From Candidatus Poribacteria bacterium (lineage in GTDB: Bacteria; Poribacteria; WGA-4E; PCPOR2b), in the NCBI GenBank assembly GCA_028819845.1, contig JAPPKS010000020.1, positions 1-43,287 on the forward strand: 43,287 nucleotides of DNA, read 5' to 3'. The notes under the pieces are model-generated. The model was not told where the DNA came from. It was given only the letters and a program-made list of their open reading frames with translations, and did not search any database. Below, piece after piece: positions 7,624 through 16,498 of this stretch. The position numbers and the translations under genes are program-made. Every line of letters begins with the position of its first letter. The first letter of the stretch is position 1.

Positions 7624-9027
7624 ATGAAACAGCAATCACAACAGTCAACACCAAACATCCTAAAGGAAATTGCGGGCGGGAAGATCCATCCGGTTTATCT
7701 GCTATGCGGAGAAGAGAGTTTTCTAATTGAGAACACGCTCAAGCAAATGCTCGAAAGCCTCCTTGAACCAACGACACGCGATTTCAATCTGAATCTTCTT
7801 GATGGACTAGAGGCCTCAGCCCGAGACATTTTGAGCGCAGCGGATGTCTATCCTGTGATGTCGGATTGGCGGGTCGTGGTCGTGCGGGAAGCCGCCGTTT
7901 TCAACGCTCAGAAGTCGCCGCCCCAACTGGATTTGGTACGGAAAGCCATTGATGCGTTCGACGTGGATTCTCGTAAGGGTATCGGGTTGATTGCCAAAGC
8001 GCTGGAGGTTTCAGCACCGGAAATCGCGGTTCGAAGCAGCGAATTCGAGAGCGCGATGAAGCATTTCATTGAACAAAACAAGAATAGCTTGAGCGCGGAT
8101 GACCTCGAATTATTTCAGGATTTACCCCAAGCCGCCTCGCAGATTGATGAGTTGCATGCCATACCGGAAGCCACGAATGATGCTGAGTTATTGATTGAAT
8201 GGCTTGAAGGTGAATTGCCCAAGTCTTGTGTGCTCATATTTATCTATAGCGGCAGTGTTGATGGGCGGAGCCGGCTTGTAAAAGCGATAAAACGTGTGGG
8301 GCGGCATGTTTCATTCACACGGTTGGAATCGGGGCAATCTCTGAGAGAGGATAAACTGTTTCAAGGGGTCCAGCGAAAACTTGATGGTTTTGGTAAGAAG
8401 ATGACTCCGGGCGCCTTTCATCTCCTGCGAAAGCGCACCAGCAACGATATGGGGTTAATTTTTGAAGAACTCGATAAACTCATCGCTTTTGTTGGAGAGA
8501 AAACACAAATTGACGAAAGGGATATCCAGACCCTTGTAGTTAACAGCAGCTTTGATAGTATCTTTGCCCTGATGGATGCGATTGGGAAGAAATCGACTAG
8601 CCAAGCATTGTCCAGCTTGCATAGTGTATTGAATAGCGGTGAACCTCCAATCAAGGTTAACGCATTAATTGCCCGACAAATACGGCTCATGCTTCAAGCA
8701 AAATTGCTTATTGAGAACGGAAATCTGAAGTCAACTGTGGTACGGATGAGTTTTCAAAGTTTTGTGGATACGGTTTTCAAGGCACCGACAGCGAAATTGG
8801 CAGATCTGCTGCCTCAATCTGCACAACTCAACCTCTTCAAGCAAAACCCTTATGCGGCTTATAAAGTGATTCAGTCAAGTCCTTACTTCGGTGTTAAAGA
8901 GTTAACTACAGCGATGGAAAAGGTACTTGAAGCGGATATCCACCTCAAAAGCAGCCAATTGGATTCGGAATCGATTATCGAACAACTCGTGTATGAGCTT
9001 TGCGCGAAATCATCAGTTAGACGATAA
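7624..9027 (+). CDS. holA: DNA polymerase III delta subunit, enlarged
   Basis: This is the clamp-loader delta subunit, which opens the sliding clamp during replication. The N-terminal IHPVYLLCGEESFLIE, the DVYPVMSDWRVVVVREA segment and the later GRHVSFTRLESGQSL, NDMGLIFEELDKL and ALMDAIGKK parts follow the HolA pattern. At 467 aa it is about 120 residues longer than a typical delta. The extra length sits around residues 98-185, between the first strand-rich subdomain and the LIFIYSG strand, and reads as helical and acidic. The frame is continuous, so this is an insertion and not a frameshift. The 266 bases upstream hold no gene. Confidence 0.9.
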   Translation: MKQQSQQSTPNILKEIAGGKIHPVYLLCGEESFLIENTLKQMLESLLEPTTRDFNLNLLDGLEASARDILSAADVYPVMSDWRVVVVREAAVFNAQKSPPQLDLVRKAIDAFDVDSRKGIGLIAKALEVSAPEIAVRSSEFESAMKHFIEQNKNSLSADDLELFQDLPQAASQIDELHAIPEATNDAELLIEWLEGELPKSCVLIFIYSGSVDGRSRLVKAIKRVGRHVSFTRLESGQSLREDKLFQGVQRKLDGFGKKMTPGAFHLLRKRTSNDMGLIFEELDKLIAFVGEKTQIDERDIQTLVVNSSFDSIFALMDAIGKKSTSQALSSLHSVLNSGEPPIKVNALIARQIRLMLQAKLLIENGNLKSTVVRMSFQSFVDTVFKAPTAKLADLLPQSAQLNLFKQNPYAAYKVIQSSPYFGVKELTTAMEKVLEADIHLKSSQLDSESIIEQLVYELCAKSSVRR

Positions 9028-9177
9028 CGTAATGATCACCCGAAAATTTCGTGCAAGCCTAAATTTAAATTGCTTTGGTAAAGACGCTGTTGCAACTTGA
9101 TAGGGTACGGCACTCGGGGGTTGATTGCGTCGAATCTGACAGGTAGCCTCCTCTCTTACTTAATTGGAATATACGCG

Positions 9178-9969
9178 ATGGCAATTCGTTACCAATTTAT
9201 CGTTTCTTGTAAGCGAGCGGCAGAAACAAAATGGATATTCAAGATTCAATCCGACACAGGGGATATCCCGATGTCGATTGTTGAACCGATGTCAAAAGGC
9301 GATGGTGTGTTGGCAGCAGAACCAATCGTAAAGGAGGTCGCCGATCCGCATGTCATAACAAGTTACCTGCGTCAATTGAACCGTTGGAGAAGCGGTCAAA
9401 CCACGGGAAACAACGATACTGTGATATGGAATATCACGACTCGGCTTTTTCAATTACAGATTGAACAACAGATAAAAGTGAGTGTAACCTACTTTGAAGA
9501 TAAGGAATTGCAGTCGGGGGCTTATGAAATTCTGTCTCAAGGTGTTTTTCCACGGGTTTTCCCAAACAAAAGCCTAAACTCTCAGTCCTCGTCCGAATAT
9601 TTTTCCCCATCAACCCGTCCGCCAGCGCGTCAACACGATGGCTCAACGATTACGCCGGTGCCTAAACCGGTTGGTAGGACGAAGCAACTACTTATCGACG
9701 CTAAGGCTGAAGTGCCCAAATTGACCGCTCGCGGCGTTGAGCCAGCCACGCAACCCCCAAACAATCAGACCTCTCAAGAACTCAGCAACATAGTCGCTAA
9801 CTTGGTATCATATGTTGAGCAACTGCAGCAAGAATTCCTGACAATAAAGAATACGTTGCAAGACCAAGAATCACGTATTAGTGCTATGAACGACCAAATC
9901 AGGCAGTTAGAATTGGAAAATCGTCAGTTACACGAATCCTCAGAACGGCATGATGCGACTTCCATATAA
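9178..9969 (+). CDS. Uncharacterised protein with C-terminal coiled coil
   Basis: I do not recognise this protein. The frame is open from a TTG at 9097, but the ATG at 9178 (MAIRYQFIVSCKRAAETKW) is the more plausible start and gives 263 aa. The first 135 residues look globular with alternating strands (WIFKIQSD, VIWNITTRLFQLQIEQQIKVSVTYFED). A low-complexity Ser/Pro-rich linker follows, then a strong heptad-like coiled coil from about residue 200 (LVSYVEQLQQEFLTIKNTL and onward). No membrane segment is seen with the 9178 start. It lies 150 bases after holA on the same strand and could share its transcript. Confidence 0.7.
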   Translation: MAIRYQFIVSCKRAAETKWIFKIQSDTGDIPMSIVEPMSKGDGVLAAEPIVKEVADPHVITSYLRQLNRWRSGQTTGNNDTVIWNITTRLFQLQIEQQIKVSVTYFEDKELQSGAYEILSQGVFPRVFPNKSLNSQSSSEYFSPSTRPPARQHDGSTITPVPKPVGRTKQLLIDAKAEVPKLTARGVEPATQPPNNQTSQELSNIVANLVSYVEQLQQEFLTIKNTLQDQESRISAMNDQIRQLELENRQLHESSERHDATSI

Positions 9970-10178
9970 GACCCGTTTAGCGCAGCACGGGCGGCGTGAA
10001 CGAAATGGTCCCAATGTTGCTCGAGTAAATTGCGAGGTGACGATTTACGTAGTAGACTTCAAGAATACAGTTTAGAATTTACCTGCCATAATCCCCCACA
10101 TTTCAAGCCAAAACAACAGTTGTTGGTATTAAGCCAATTAACCCAACCCTTGTCTGACTATTTGGGCGATCAAGGCTG

Positions 10179-10541
10179 ATGCGCGAACCGATCGTTTGGA
10201 TCTCCGTACTGATTATTTTGGGTTTACTCGGCGCGATCGCAGTGGTTGTTGTGAATATGTCCAACACAACTCCGAGGACTTTCGCATCGGATAACGGGCC
10301 AAATTTCATTGATGTTTCTAACTATTCTTTAAAGATGCAGGAATACTACCATCTCTTTGCGCAGAAATGCAGCCGGTGTCATACACTCGCTCGTCCAATT
10401 AACTCAAGATTCATCGGGGAGGAGTGGCGGAAATATGTCTACAAAATGATGAGAAAACCAGGTTCAGGATTAACTCCCAAAACTGCCGAACAGATTATCG
10501 AATTTCTGATTTACGATGTCGCCCTGAGAGAAAAGAGATAA
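10179..10541 (+). CDS. Membrane-anchored monohaem cytochrome c-like protein
   Basis: This 120-aa protein has one N-terminal hydrophobic helix (about 5-26) that probably acts as an uncleaved anchor. A short periplasmic domain follows with a single haem c attachment site CSRCH (64-68). Met90 or Met91 in KMMRKPGSGLTP is a candidate sixth haem ligand. The layout (CxxCH, then about 25 residues to MM-x-KPGSGL, then a final IIEFL helix) matches small class I cytochrome domains. No respiratory partner genes are adjacent, so its redox partner is unknown. It ends 87 bases from the convergent metG gene. Confidence 0.85.
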   Translation: MREPIVWISVLIILGLLGAIAVVVVNMSNTTPRTFASDNGPNFIDVSNYSLKMQEYYHLFAQKCSRCHTLARPINSRFIGEEWRKYVYKMMRKPGSGLTPKTAEQIIEFLIYDVALREKR

Positions 10542-10628
10542 TCCTAACAGTTTTCCAATCTCTAGACTGCCCGCGTGAGGCCGTTTGCCATTCTCAACCT
10601 CTTCGCAATACACATTAGCCGCGGCGTT

Positions 10629-12521
10629 TTAGCTTACCCGTGTTCCCGCCGGCAACGCCTTTTCAATCGTCGCGACTGCGAGGTCATTTCCGTCGGCGGC
10701 CGCAAGCAACATCCCTTGAGATTTAATCCCTCGGATTGTGGCAGGTTCTAAGTTTGCAACGAGTATCACCCGTTTCCGGATTAAATCCTCCGGAGTGTAA
10801 TTCTCGGCGATGCCAGCAACGATTTGCCGCTCTGTATCACCGATACTGACGCGTAGTTTCAGCAGCCGGTCCGCATTAGGCACGCGTTCGGCAGCAATAA
10901 CTTCCGCAACACGCAAGTCTAACGACTGGAAATCTTTGAACGAAACAAGGTTAGCGTCTTCAGTTCCATCTGCATTCTTGCTTTGCACCGATTTCGTATC
11001 CTTTCGTGGGAATATTGGCTCAGGTTTCCGAATTGGAATGTCCGATGGTAATCCGCCCCACTGCGCGACCGTGTCTAATCCCTGCGCGTTGAAACTCTCA
11101 TCGAGCCCCATCTGCTGGCGGATGCGGTTTGCGGTGTCAGGCATAAATGGTGAAATCAGAACGGCAACCGTTCTCAGGGCTTCCATGCTGTTATATAGGA
11201 TAGTTCCCATGCGCCTCTTGTCTTCCTCCGATTTCGCCAGCGTCCAAACCTGTGTCTGCTGAACATAGCGATTGACACGACGCACAAACTCCCAGATAGC
11301 TTCCAACGCTGCATCAAACGCGCGCCGGCTCATAAGCGAATAGACCTCGTTTACTGTCTCGCATGCCGCCTGTTTGACTTCGCTGTCGAATTCGCCGGGC
11401 GTCGAAGGATCAGGAACGACGCCGAAGTGCTTTGCGACAAGTCCTAGCGTGCGATTGAGCAGGTTGCCAAGATCGTTTGCCAGATCAGCGTTATACCTCA
11501 ACACAAAGCGATCGCGCCGAAAGTCGCCGTCATTGCCAAAACTGAATTCACGCATCATATAGTAGCGAAATGCTTCTAAACCAAACTCGTCAATCAGCGC
11601 ATCCATATCAATAATGTTACCTGTTGTTTTGCTAATCCGTTTTCCGTCCTTGGTCAACCACCCGTGTCCGAAAACCTGCTTGGGCAGCGGCAGGTCGACA
11701 GACATTAACATTGCGGGCCAAATTATAGCGTGAAAGCGGGTAATCTCTTTCCCCATCAGATGTAAATCGGCCGGCCAATACTTGCGGTATTTTTCGCCGG
11801 TCTCATGATAATCGAGCGCTGTGATATAGTTGCACAATGCCTCAATCCAAACATAAATATTGTGGGTAGGATCGAACGGCAATGGAATTCCCCACGACAC
11901 GGATGCTCTTGAAATGCTAACATCTTTCAATCCTGACTCGATTGCGCTAAGGATTTCATTACGCCGGCTGTCCGGTTGAATAAATTCTGGGTTGGCGTTA
12001 ATATGATCGAGCAACCGATTTTCGTATTTCGACAATGCGAAAAAGTAGTTCTCTTCTTCCACCCATTCCACGGGCAACCGGTGTACCGGACATGCCTTTG
12101 CTTCGCCGAGTTCTTTATCCATGTAAAAACTTTCGCAGGGGCGGCAATAATATCCCTCATACTTGTCTTTATATATATCGCCGGATTCATGAAGACTAGT
12201 GAGGAGTTTCGCCACGCCGCGTTTGTGTAAATCACTGGTCGTCCTGAGAAAAATATTGTAGGAAATATTTAGCTTCTTCCAGAGATTTGTGAAGGCCGGC
12301 GCTATCTGATCGCAATATTGCTGCGGCGACACTCCATTTTCAGCCGCGATTTTTTCAATGTTTGCACCGTGTTCATCCACACCCGTTAAAAAGAACACAT
12401 CGTCCCCTTTGAGGCTATGATACCGTGCTAGCGCATCGGCGGCAATACTTGTGTACGCATGACCGACATGCGGCTCCGCATTAACGTAGTAAATTGGCGT
12501 TGTGATGTAGAATTTACCCAT
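10629..12521 (-). CDS. metG: Methionyl-tRNA synthetase
   Basis: This enzyme charges tRNA-Met with methionine. It shows the class I signature HVGH (18-21), a zinc knuckle with C126, C129, C144 and H147, the KMSKS-equivalent KRISKTTGN (294-302), an anticodon-binding helical domain, and a C-terminal Trbp111/EMAP-type tRNA-binding domain (about 525-630: DLRVAEVIAAERVPNADRLLKLRV). At 630 aa this is the full two-part bacterial form. A promoter (12775-12803) and a terminator-like palindrome (12555-12580) lie upstream on the same strand, suggesting that expression is controlled by premature termination. Confidence 0.98.
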   Translation of the reverse strand: MGKFYITTPIYYVNAEPHVGHAYTSIAADALARYHSLKGDDVFFLTGVDEHGANIEKIAAENGVSPQQYCDQIAPAFTNLWKKLNISYNIFLRTTSDLHKRGVAKLLTSLHESGDIYKDKYEGYYCRPCESFYMDKELGEAKACPVHRLPVEWVEEENYFFALSKYENRLLDHINANPEFIQPDSRRNEILSAIESGLKDVSISRASVSWGIPLPFDPTHNIYVWIEALCNYITALDYHETGEKYRKYWPADLHLMGKEITRFHAIIWPAMLMSVDLPLPKQVFGHGWLTKDGKRISKTTGNIIDMDALIDEFGLEAFRYYMMREFSFGNDGDFRRDRFVLRYNADLANDLGNLLNRTLGLVAKHFGVVPDPSTPGEFDSEVKQAACETVNEVYSLMSRRAFDAALEAIWEFVRRVNRYVQQTQVWTLAKSEEDKRRMGTILYNSMEALRTVAVLISPFMPDTANRIRQQMGLDESFNAQGLDTVAQWGGLPSDIPIRKPEPIFPRKDTKSVQSKNADGTEDANLVSFKDFQSLDLRVAEVIAAERVPNADRLLKLRVSIGDTERQIVAGIAENYTPEDLIRKRVILVANLEPATIRGIKSQGMLLAAADGNDLAVATIEKALPAGTRVS

Positions 12522-12554
12522 GAACCTGAGTCCCTTTAGACTGAAACAAAAAAA

Positions 12555-12580
12555 CCTATTATCACCGCGGTGATAATAGG
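12555..12580 (-). terminator. Perfect 26-bp palindrome plus T-run in the metG leader (candidate attenuator)
   Basis: The palindrome has two perfect 13-base arms centred on CCGCGG. On the minus strand it is followed immediately by seven T residues, the form of an intrinsic terminator, 33 bases before the metG ATG. No T-run follows on the plus strand. Nothing but the metG promoter lies upstream on this strand, so its likely job is to interrupt the metG transcript. An operator role for the palindrome is an alternative. Confidence 0.75.
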
Positions 12581-12774
12581 CGATTCTACAAAGAAAATGT
12601 TACAGCTAATCCCAAGTCTGATTGTGGCACGCCCGTTATCACTTTAACTTGAACACATGGACATGCCCATATTGGAAAGAATGGCAAAGCGCTTCATTGA
12701 GAATAATCCGGATTGAGATTGCGTGATTAACTTATTTACCAACCTGTAAATTAATGATTTACCTTAACCTTGCT

Positions 12775-12803
12775 ATTTTATCACAATGCCCAATGTATAT
12801 CAA
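12775..12803 (-). promoter_or_regulatory. Sigma-70 promoter of metG
   Basis: On the minus strand TTGATA (12803-12798) and TAAAAT (12780-12775) are 17 bases apart. Transcription would start near 12768, giving a leader of about 245 bases that contains a hairpin GTAAAT-CATTA-ATTTAC and the terminator-like palindrome. Confidence 0.65.
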
Positions 12804-13035
12804 GACAATTTTAACGGCCGAAGTGGTATTATTGACAATCTGCTCAGTGTCACGGTGATCGGAGGGATTTGTGTTGACGCTTATTTGGCCTTCTGTTAAG
12901 CTACCGCAGAACTAATTTTGAGCCGGACAGCTAGCAGCTTACTGAGGATGTTTCGAACCTGCCGCACCCAATGCTGCGAGGTTTAAGTCTTGAATTCTGT
13001 GAATTGAACAATCGTGAGAGTGAGATGAATTCGCC

Positions 13036-14454
13036 ATGTCCCACCAAGAAATTTGCTATATGACAGCTTCCGAGTTGAGCCGACGCATTCGGGCAAGAGA
13101 TGTATCGGTCAAAGAGGTGATGGAAGCCCATTTAGCGCAAATCGAGCGTGTTAACCCTAAAGTAAACGCCATAGTTACTTTGTTACCCGAGCTAGCGATT
13201 GAACAAGCTGCCGCCGCCGACGAGGCACTGGCACGCGGTGAATCGACGGCCGCTTTGCATGGACTGCCGATAGCGCACAAAGATCTGTTTGAAACTCAAG
13301 GAATCCGCACCACATTCGGATCTCCGATTTACAAGGATTTTGTACCGGACGAAGACGCACTCATTGTAGAGCGGCTGAAGACAGCCGGAGCAATCACCAT
13401 CGGTAAAACCAATACACCCGAATTCGGCGCGGGGGCACAGACTTTTAACGCGGTATTCGGAGAAACGCTGAACCCCTACGACACCTCAAAAACCTGCGGC
13501 GGCAGCAGCGGCGGTGCAGCAGCGGCCTTAGCGTGTAGGATGCTGCCAATCGCGGACGGAAGCGACATGGGCGGCTCGTTGCGTATTCCCGGCAACTTCT
13601 GTAATGTCGTTGGTTTTCGCACGTCCCATGGCAGAGTGCCGATATGGCCGAACTTAACAGGTTGGTTTCCAATTACAGTACAGGGGCCAATGGCAAGAAC
13701 AGTCCAAGATGCCGCACTCGTATTGAGCGCTATCGCCGGGCCGGATTCGCGTTCGCCTATCGCCATCGCTGAGCCGGGCGGTCGATTCGCTCGTCCTCTC
13801 GAACGTGATTTTACAGGTGCGCGCATCGCTTGGGGACATGATTTGGGGGGGCTGCCGATGGATGCGCGCGTAACAAACACCATCAATAGCCAGCGGCGCG
13901 TGTTCGAAGACTTGGGCTGCGTAGTCGAGGATGGCGAACCCGATTTTACTGATGCGGATGAAGTCTTCAAGATATGGCGGGCGTGGCGCTTTGAACTTGC
14001 ATTTAACGGCTTGCTGAAGACCCACCGCGGCCAATTGAAGGAGACTATCGTCTGGAATATCGAAGAGGGGAAGAAGTTAGGCGGGCCGCAAATCGGATGG
14101 GCTGAACTCAAACAGACTGAAATTTTTCACCGTGTTCGGAAATTCATGGATACCTACGAGTTTCTAATTCTTCCTGTGAACCAGGTACCGCCTTTTGACG
14201 TGACACAACGATATGTAACGGAAATTGGCAGAGTAAAAATGGAGACCTATATTGACTGGATGAAATCTTGCTACTATGTAACCGTTACGGGTCTGCCCGC
14301 CATCTCAGTTCCATGCGGATTCACACCGGAAGGCTTGCCAGTGGGCGTGCAGATTTTAGGGCGGCACCAAGATGACTTCGGCGTGTTGCAACTGGCTCAC
14401 GCCTTTGAACAAGCTACAGGGATTTGGAAACGCATTCCGTCTATAGCCAAGTAA
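13036..14454 (+). CDS. Amidase signature family hydrolase
   Basis: This is a 472-aa amidase of the GatA / aliphatic-amidase superfamily, which cleaves carbon-nitrogen amide bonds. The Ser-cis-Ser-Lys catalytic set is visible: K82 in AHKDLFE, the cis-Ser in GGSSGGAAAALA (S157/S158) and the nucleophile S181 in DMGGSLRIPG. There are no gatB or gatC genes nearby, and the C-terminal TGLPAISVPCGFTPEGLPVGVQI is typical of stand-alone amidases, so a catabolic or detoxifying amidase is likelier than the tRNA amidotransferase subunit. The substrate is unknown. Confidence 0.93.
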   Translation: MSHQEICYMTASELSRRIRARDVSVKEVMEAHLAQIERVNPKVNAIVTLLPELAIEQAAAADEALARGESTAALHGLPIAHKDLFETQGIRTTFGSPIYKDFVPDEDALIVERLKTAGAITIGKTNTPEFGAGAQTFNAVFGETLNPYDTSKTCGGSSGGAAAALACRMLPIADGSDMGGSLRIPGNFCNVVGFRTSHGRVPIWPNLTGWFPITVQGPMARTVQDAALVLSAIAGPDSRSPIAIAEPGGRFARPLERDFTGARIAWGHDLGGLPMDARVTNTINSQRRVFEDLGCVVEDGEPDFTDADEVFKIWRAWRFELAFNGLLKTHRGQLKETIVWNIEEGKKLGGPQIGWAELKQTEIFHRVRKFMDTYEFLILPVNQVPPFDVTQRYVTEIGRVKMETYIDWMKSCYYVTVTGLPAISVPCGFTPEGLPVGVQILGRHQDDFGVLQLAHAFEQATGIWKRIPSIAK

Positions 14455-14592
14455 CTGCATACACCGCCGCACACCTTGATTCCAAATTGTCATTTGCAGT
14501 AGACTTGGTAGAATTAGGCGTTTTTTTCAGGAGGACGTAAACAATTCTGAATCACCCGCGCAACGTGCGAATTCTGATAGGTATCGCTTGAC

Positions 14593-15414
14593 TCAAATGA
14601 GTCCTGTTCTGGGCTGGATTAACGCAATAATACAGGTTGTGATTACGGCTAACCAGATAGCCACGAATAGGGGCACAAAATTATATCTCTTTTTAAGCAT
14701 CTCAGGGAATTGTATTGCTTTTCCCGCAAATTTTCCGCGGGGCTTGTTTGGGAAAAAGAACGTCTTGTAAGTTTCGATAGTACCGACCGTATAACCGAGC
14801 GCGCCCATAGAGATATACAGGTAGTCGTTGGTAAAACAGGCGATGAGCAGCGCGTAAATAGATGCAATTACTGGGCTGCGGAAAAATTTAAGCCATTCAA
14901 AACCCTCCAACGGCGCATCTTTCCAGGCGCCGCCAAAGGCTGAAATCCACCCGCCGACACTGCCAACTAATAGGACGATGATCACGTCAGGAAGATTTAA
15001 ACTCACATTCCGCAAAGCCATGATACCCATAATAGCTAAAGCAACACCAATTGCGTAAGCCCCACCAGTCAACCATCGCCGCCACTGGCTATGTACAACT
15101 TTCCCCCCCACATGAAACTGCATCGGAATGAAATACTTGGATTGGTCCTCTTCTCGCAGAAACGTCTTGTAGAACTCGAGCATTCCGCGTTCGATGACAT
15201 AGGTCATGCCGTAGAAAATAACCATATTCGCCGGCTGCATTACGTCGAGATTTGTAACGCGCTCAAAAACGATGGCGATGAGGCCGCTTAATATGATACT
15301 TCGGAAATATTTCCTGTATGTGAAACCCTCGTAGACGGCATCCTTATACATTCCCCAAGTTGCGGAATGCGCACCTGCCATCAAACCGATTACCAGCGCG
15401 ATTAGTAAATTCAT
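14593..15414 (-). CDS. Polytopic membrane protein with an internal duplication
   Basis: I do not recognise this 273-aa protein. It has about seven to eight hydrophobic segments. Its two halves look like repeats of one unit: GAHSATWGMYKDAVYEGFTY near residue 15 lines up with GWISAFGGAWKDAPLEGFEW near residue 155. In each half a K-(Y/F)-FRS, a hydrophobic helix and an E-x-YKTF (FYKTFLRE, TYKTFFFP) then follow. An inverted or tandem two-fold repeat of this sort is common in transporters, but no transporter family was identified. It is convergent with the amidase gene and 108 bases from the oxidoreductase gene upstream. Confidence 0.75.
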   Translation of the reverse strand: MNLLIALVIGLMAGAHSATWGMYKDAVYEGFTYRKYFRSIILSGLIAIVFERVTNLDVMQPANMVIFYGMTYVIERGMLEFYKTFLREEDQSKYFIPMQFHVGGKVVHSQWRRWLTGGAYAIGVALAIMGIMALRNVSLNLPDVIIVLLVGSVGGWISAFGGAWKDAPLEGFEWLKFFRSPVIASIYALLIACFTNDYLYISMGALGYTVGTIETYKTFFFPNKPRGKFAGKAIQFPEMLKKRYNFVPLFVAIWLAVITTCIIALIQPRTGLI

Positions 15415-15522
15415 AGTCAGTTAATATGCCTCCGATTTTTAAACCAAACTCAATTGGATAGTGTGGTCGTTGTTTCTAACGTGCCATTTGTAGTAAAACA
15501 CAAACAATGTAAAATGTACGCA

Positions 15523-16494
15523 TCATATTGATTTGCAGATTGTATCAATTAGGGCGACATCTCTCTCCGCCAAGTCAAGATTCATTTGAGCTTCCTTCCC
15601 GTTTCTTATGGCGTAGGAAAAATCCCTGAACATGGCCTTGTAGCCTGCGACATCGGTGAGGTTGGGAATGATAAAGCGTTTCCGCGCACCGTTGACAATA
15701 ATGAATAGCCCGTTGGATTCAAATGCGATGGAACCTTTTCGGCCAAATATCCTAGATATTCGCAACCCCTTAAATAACGACGGAATTTCCCAAGAATAAT
15801 GAAGCGCTCCAACCGCTCCTTCGGCGTATTTAATGCCGACAAGCATACTCTTGTCCAACCCTTCTTGCGCCCCTGGACGAAAGCCGCGAACGGCCTCCAC
15901 TGTTAGACCTAAATTGCCGGCAAAGTTTATCCAGTGAATACCGCCTTCAAACAGAGCTCCGCCTCCAGCTAATTCAGCATCACTGCGCCAACCGTTGGTC
16001 GCTTGGTGTTTGAGCGCATTGACATGGACGAAAAGCACATCACCAATAATCCCGGATAAGATTAGTTCTCGAAGCTTGGCGGCGAGCGGCTTGTAAAAGT
16101 AATTCTCCGCAACAAAGACGCATCGTCCGGTTGCGGCTTGTGCCTGGCGGATGTCCGTAAAATCACCGGCGCGCAGAAAGGCCGGTTTTTCCACAATGAC
16201 ATGTTTTCCTGCACGCAAGGCTGCTAACGCAAGGTCCAGGTGTAACGCCGGTGGGGTTGCAACAAGCACTACCTCAATCCTGTCATTTGCGATGGCTGCT
16301 TCATACGAATCAAAGAACCCGTGTCCTTTGAATCGCCGGTTGTACAAATCTGCCTTTTTGCCATCCCGGCTGGCGTAAAACCGTCGAAAATCGTGTTTGA
16401 AGCCCAATAGAGTCTTGCTATGAAGCCGCGTTGCAAAACCGCAGCCCAAAAAAACGAGGTTGAGTCGCGACGAAGAATTATTATCTGATGCCAT
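15523..16494 (-). CDS. Gfo/Idh/MocA-family oxidoreductase
   Basis: This is an NAD(P)-dependent dehydrogenase, usually acting on sugars, inositols or related polyols. The Rossmann start LVFLGCGFATRLHSKTL lies at the N-terminus. The family EKP motif is present (HVIVEKPAF), and so is the long C-terminal beta-sheet domain with the GGGALFEGGIHWINF stretch that carries the catalytic His. The start at 16494 (MASDNNSSS) is chosen over an upstream in-frame start that would overlap the GMC gene by 53 bases. It begins 4 bases after the GMC oxidoreductase stop, so the two are co-transcribed and probably act on related substrates. Confidence 0.92.
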   Translation of the reverse strand: MASDNNSSSRLNLVFLGCGFATRLHSKTLLGFKHDFRRFYASRDGKKADLYNRRFKGHGFFDSYEAAIANDRIEVVLVATPPALHLDLALAALRAGKHVIVEKPAFLRAGDFTDIRQAQAATGRCVFVAENYFYKPLAAKLRELILSGIIGDVLFVHVNALKHQATNGWRSDAELAGGGALFEGGIHWINFAGNLGLTVEAVRGFRPGAQEGLDKSMLVGIKYAEGAVGALHYSWEIPSLFKGLRISRIFGRKGSIAFESNGLFIIVNGARKRFIIPNLTDVAGYKAMFRDFSYAIRNGKEAQMNLDLAERDVALIDTICKSI

Positions 16495-16498
16495 GGTG

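Larger units (their letters stand above)
12522..13035. other. Divergent intergenic region: metG leader and amidase upstream
   Basis: No protein gene is seen in 514 bases. The left half is the metG leader described separately. The right half, before the amidase, holds an isolated TTGACA near 12832 without a matching -10 box, and no other clear signal. A T-box was considered for the leader, but the conserved T-box sequence with its TGGT bulge was not found. Confidence 0.6.

Noticed and set aside
12601-12660. Possible T-box riboswitch in the metG leader
   Set aside because: GGGCGTGCCAC only loosely resembles the T-box core; the bulge sequence needed to pair with tRNA-Met (TGGT) and a clear specifier stem were not found.
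13476-14111. Long minus-strand frame (211 codons) inside the amidase gene
   Set aside because: It is fully antisense to a gene with all amidase catalytic motifs, and its translation has no family features.
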